DNA of 36,303 bases from an uncultured Flaviramulus sp. Lineage in GTDB: Bacteria > Bacteroidota > Bacteroidia > Flavobacteriales > Flavobacteriaceae. This document shows, in pieces, positions 33,895 to 36,303 of the stretch. Positions within the stretch are counted from its first letter, which is position 1. Each line of letters starts with the position of its first letter. The DNA is taken from the NCBI GenBank assembly GCA_947487155.1, contig CANKVS010000045.1, forward strand, positions 1 to 36,303, given 5' to 3'. The translations under genes and the position numbers were made by a program. The notes below the pieces were generated by a model. That model saw only the letters and a list, made by a program, of their open reading frames with translations, ran no database searches and had not been told where the DNA came from.

Positions 33895-35472
33895 TTGAAG
33901 AAAAAAGTATTTTTCCTGTTAGTAGTTTTAATGAGCTTATCGCTTATAGGAATAATATTTGTACAGGCTTATTATATCAATAATTCTGTTGAAAATGAGA
34001 AAGATCGGTTTAAGTATAATGTAAAGAGTGCTTTAAGTTATGTGTCTAATACGATAGAAAAAAATGAATTTCATAAGTACTATAAAAGATATCAAGAGTT
34101 AGATAGTGTACAAAGAGGAGATTCAACTGCTGTATCTCAACTATTTATATATCAGAAAGACAGAGATAGAACCATGATTTATAGTAGCGGAATTTTAGAG
34201 CAAGATTTAAAATTAGCTCCTTCGATTTTTGACATTGCAGAATTAGATGATAGTATTGTTTTTAAAAGTTTTACGGGTAATTCAAAAATTGAAGTTTTTG
34301 AAAATACTAGTATTGATGATAAAGATTTAAATATAAATCAAAGTCCTATAATGAGCATTGCTAAAAGCGGGACAATACAAGAAGCGCAAATAAATAATTT
34401 TGAAAATAGTGTTAAAGCTATTCGAAAAAAAGTACCTATATATAATCGTGTTTCAGAAAAAGAAATAAAAAGAATATTAACTAAGGAACTTAATGAATAT
34501 GGTATAGATATAGATTATGAATTTGCTATTTACAGCAATGGATTAGCAACCAAACTGCAAAGTAAAGGATTCGAATATAATACAAAATCTATATTTGATG
34601 TTCCTATTTTTTATGATGAAAACAATCAAAGTATATATAAACTTTTAGTTAATTTCCCTGAGGATGGAAAGTTTATTTTATCATCGCTGATAGGAATGAT
34701 ATTGTTGTCAATTGTTTTTACCTCAGTAATTATAATTGCTTATTCAAGTGCTTTATTTCAATTGGTTAAGCAAAGAAAAATTTCTGAGATTAAAACAGAC
34801 TTTATTAATAATATGACTCATGAGTTTAAAACACCTATTGCAACTATAAATTTAGCCTTGGATACTATAAAGAATCCAAAAATAATTGAAGATAAAGATA
34901 AAGTGGTGCGTTATCTTAATATGATAAAAGAAGAGAACAAACGTATGCACGCACAAGTTGAAAATGTATTACGAATTTCAAAGCTTGAGAAAAACGAGCT
35001 TAATATAAGTAAGGATAGGGTTAATTTACACGACATAATTGAAGATGCTATTACGCATGTAGAACTTATAGTTGAAAACAGACAAGGTTACATAAAAACC
35101 TTTCTAAATGCTGATTCTTCAGTGGTTTTAGCAAACCAAACGCATTTTACCAATGTTGTAGTAAATATTCTGGATAATGCCATTAAATATTCTCCAGAAG
35201 CCCCAAAAATAGAAGTATATACAGAAAATGTTGGCACCAACATTTTACTAAAAATAAAAGATCATGGTAGTGGAATGAGTAAAGCAGCTACTAAACGTGT
35301 ATTCGAAAAATTTTATAGAGAATCCATGGGAGACATACATAACGTTAAAGGACATGGTTTAGGTTTAGCGTATGTAAAACGGATAGTTGATGACCATCAA
35401 GGTCATGTATCGGTAGAAAGTGAAAAAAATAACGGAAGCACGTTTACAATAAAGCTTCCAATAATAACATAA
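33895..35472 (+). CDS. rprX: Sensor histidine kinase, RprX-type
   Basis: 525-residue inner-membrane sensor kinase. Membrane helix 1 is at about 4-26 (VFFLLVVLMSLSLIGIIFVQ), an extracytoplasmic sensor domain without a recognised fold at about 27-258, and helix 2 at about 260-290. Next are the H-box NNMTHEFKTPIATINL with His309, the N-box VVNILDNAIKYSPEAP, G1 IKDHGSGMS, F-box FEKFYRE and G2 GHGLGLAYVKRIV. The start must be TTG at 33895: an in-frame stop lies 18 bases upstream (33877-33879) with no ATG after it, and the first ATG, residue 13, would cut helix 1 in half. The reading MKKKVFFLLVVLMSLSLIG is the usual family start. Confidence 0.92.
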   Translation: MKKKVFFLLVVLMSLSLIGIIFVQAYYINNSVENEKDRFKYNVKSALSYVSNTIEKNEFHKYYKRYQELDSVQRGDSTAVSQLFIYQKDRDRTMIYSSGILEQDLKLAPSIFDIAELDDSIVFKSFTGNSKIEVFENTSIDDKDLNINQSPIMSIAKSGTIQEAQINNFENSVKAIRKKVPIYNRVSEKEIKRILTKELNEYGIDIDYEFAIYSNGLATKLQSKGFEYNTKSIFDVPIFYDENNQSIYKLLVNFPEDGKFILSSLIGMILLSIVFTSVIIIAYSSALFQLVKQRKISEIKTDFINNMTHEFKTPIATINLALDTIKNPKIIEDKDKVVRYLNMIKEENKRMHAQVENVLRISKLEKNELNISKDRVNLHDIIEDAITHVELIVENRQGYIKTFLNADSSVVLANQTHFTNVVVNILDNAIKYSPEAPKIEVYTENVGTNILLKIKDHGSGMSKAATKRVFEKFYRESMGDIHNVKGHGLGLAYVKRIVDDHQGHVSVESEKNNGSTFTIKLPIIT

Positions 35473-35474
35473 CA

Positions 35475-36176
35475 ATGGAAGTACAAAACAAGAAAATTTT
35501 ATTAGTTGAAGACGATCCAAATTTTGGAACCGTTCTTAAAGATTATTTAATGATGAATGATTATGATGTAGTTCATGCCAAAAACGGGATGGAAGGGTTT
35601 GAGAAGTTTAAGAAAGACGATTACGATTTATGCATCTTAGATGTTATGATGCCTTATAAAGATGGTTTTACATTGGCTAAGGAAATTCGTGAAAAAAACA
35701 CCGATGTCCCTATTGTTTTCTTAACTGCTAAGGCTATGAAAGAAGATGTTTTAAAAGGTTATAAAGTAGGTGCCGATGATTATTTAAACAAGCCTTTTGA
35801 TAGTGAAGTATTGCTTATGAAAATAAAAGCAATTATTCAGCGTAAAGCAACTGAAACAATTTCAGATAGCAAGCAATTTGAGTTTAAAATTGGAGGTTTC
35901 GATCTTAATTCTAAACTTCGATTTTTACGTTATAATGGAGGTGAGCCTATTAAGTTATCTCCAAAAGAAAATGAGTTATTACGTTTATTAGCATTACACG
36001 AAAACGATTTAATGCCTCGTGAATTGGCTTTAACTAAAATTTGGAGAGACGACAATTACTTTACCTCTCGTAGTATGGATGTGTATATTGCTAAATTACG
36101 TAAATATTTAAAATTAGATGAAAAGGTTGAAATACTTAACATCCATGGCGAAGGCTTTAGATTGGTAGTAAACTAA
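35475..36176 (+). CDS. rprY: OmpR-family response regulator, RprY-type
   Basis: 233 residues. The receiver domain (about 5-120) has the acidic pair Asp13/Asp14 (LLVEDDPNFG), phospho-acceptor Asp56 (LCILDVMMPYKDG), Thr84 (VFLTAK) and Lys106 (DYLNKPFD). The winged-helix domain (about 133-233) contains LSPKENELLRLLALHENDLM followed by PRELALTKIWRDDNYFTSRSMDVYIAKLRKYL. It starts two bases after the rprX stop, so the kinase and regulator are co-translated. The name is assigned by similarity of the pair to RprXY of Bacteroidota; the target genes are not known from this window. Confidence 0.93.
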   Translation: MEVQNKKILLVEDDPNFGTVLKDYLMMNDYDVVHAKNGMEGFEKFKKDDYDLCILDVMMPYKDGFTLAKEIREKNTDVPIVFLTAKAMKEDVLKGYKVGADDYLNKPFDSEVLLMKIKAIIQRKATETISDSKQFEFKIGGFDLNSKLRFLRYNGGEPIKLSPKENELLRLLALHENDLMPRELALTKIWRDDNYFTSRSMDVYIAKLRKYLKLDEKVEILNIHGEGFRLVVN

Positions 36177-36208
36177 ATAATATTTATAATTTATATAATT
36201 CTATGACT

Positions 36209-36301
36209 AAACCTGCAAGGTTTTCAAAACATAAGTGTTCGGAAGAGTTCTAAGCAGAACTAAATAGCTGTGATTTGCTAGGATCTCCATCGCAAATCAC
36301 A
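36209..36301. repeat. Cluster of perfect palindromes downstream of rprY
   Basis: Four inverted repeats in under 100 bases: AAACCT-GCA-AGGTTT (36209-36223), GTTTTCAAAAC (36220-36230), AGTTCT-AAGC-AGAACT (36246-36261) and TGTGATTTGC (36269-36278) with GCAAATCACA (36292-36301) around a 13-base loop. There is no T run directly after any of them except the first. They could be a structured RNA 3' end, a terminator group or a mosaic of dispersed palindromic repeats. The window ends two bases later, so the element may continue. Confidence 0.6.
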
Positions 36302-36303
36302 AC

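Noticed and set aside
36202..36252. 16-codon ATG frame after rprY
   Set aside because: Too short, runs through two palindromes, and its product has no recognisable property.

Overview
The window looks like core chromosome of a member of the Flavobacteriaceae (Bacteroidota). It is AT-rich and genes are preceded by the Bacteroidota promoter element TAnnTTTG instead of sigma70 boxes. One cargo protein carries a type IX secretion (T9SS) type A C-terminal domain, and many exported proteins are lipoproteins. Several gene neighbourhoods are typical of the family: bamD-rpoZ-coaBC-porD-recN and ybbR-coaE-rprX-rprY. I see no rRNA, tRNA, CRISPR array, insertion sequence or prophage.

Layout. 1-5200: a small unknown gene and pepT (minus), divergent pyrD (plus), a secreted M43 metalloprotease with PKD, MAM-like and T9SS sorting domains (minus), and behind it the frameshifted remnant of a second T9SS cargo gene. 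5200-8700: an HMG-CoA-lyase-like enzyme preceded by a perfect 12-bp inverted repeat, then an outer-membrane porin, an FMN-binding-domain protein and an overlapping small four-helix membrane protein. 8700-13250: guaB (plus), then a minus-strand group of a sulfatase lipoprotein, the fluoride channel crcB and a membrane-anchored SRPBCC/GyrI-like protein. 13400-18000: a lipoprotein dipeptidyl peptidase III, a probable 28-residue membrane peptide gene, a small conserved membrane protein, a REP-like palindrome, a MazG-like pyrophosphohydrolase and a parallel beta-helix lipoprotein. 18200-23200: ligA, an eight-helix membrane protein, a DoxX-like protein, and a 5'-nucleotidase split into two exported proteins. 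23250-31050: DUF6913-dapA, bamD-rpoZ, coaBC-porD, recN and fabI. 31160-36180: glycosyltransferase-ybbR-coaE, tightly overlapped, then the two-component pair rprX-rprY. The last 100 bases hold a cluster of palindromes.

Functionally the window combines housekeeping (pyrimidine, GMP, lysine/cell-wall, CoA and fatty-acid synthesis, replication and repair, outer-membrane assembly, RNA polymerase omega) with envelope and nutrient scavenging (porin, sulfatase, proteases, nucleotidase). CoaBC and CoaE, two steps of CoA synthesis, are both here but in different operons.

I found no clear new defence or mobile system. The points most worth checking are the T9SS-gene relic, the inverted repeat in front of the lyase gene, a PyrD with class 2 architecture but a class 1-type catalytic cysteine, the porin/FMN-protein/4-TM cluster with an atypical flavinylation motif, the probable small membrane peptide, and the repeat-rich promoter and TTG start of rprX.
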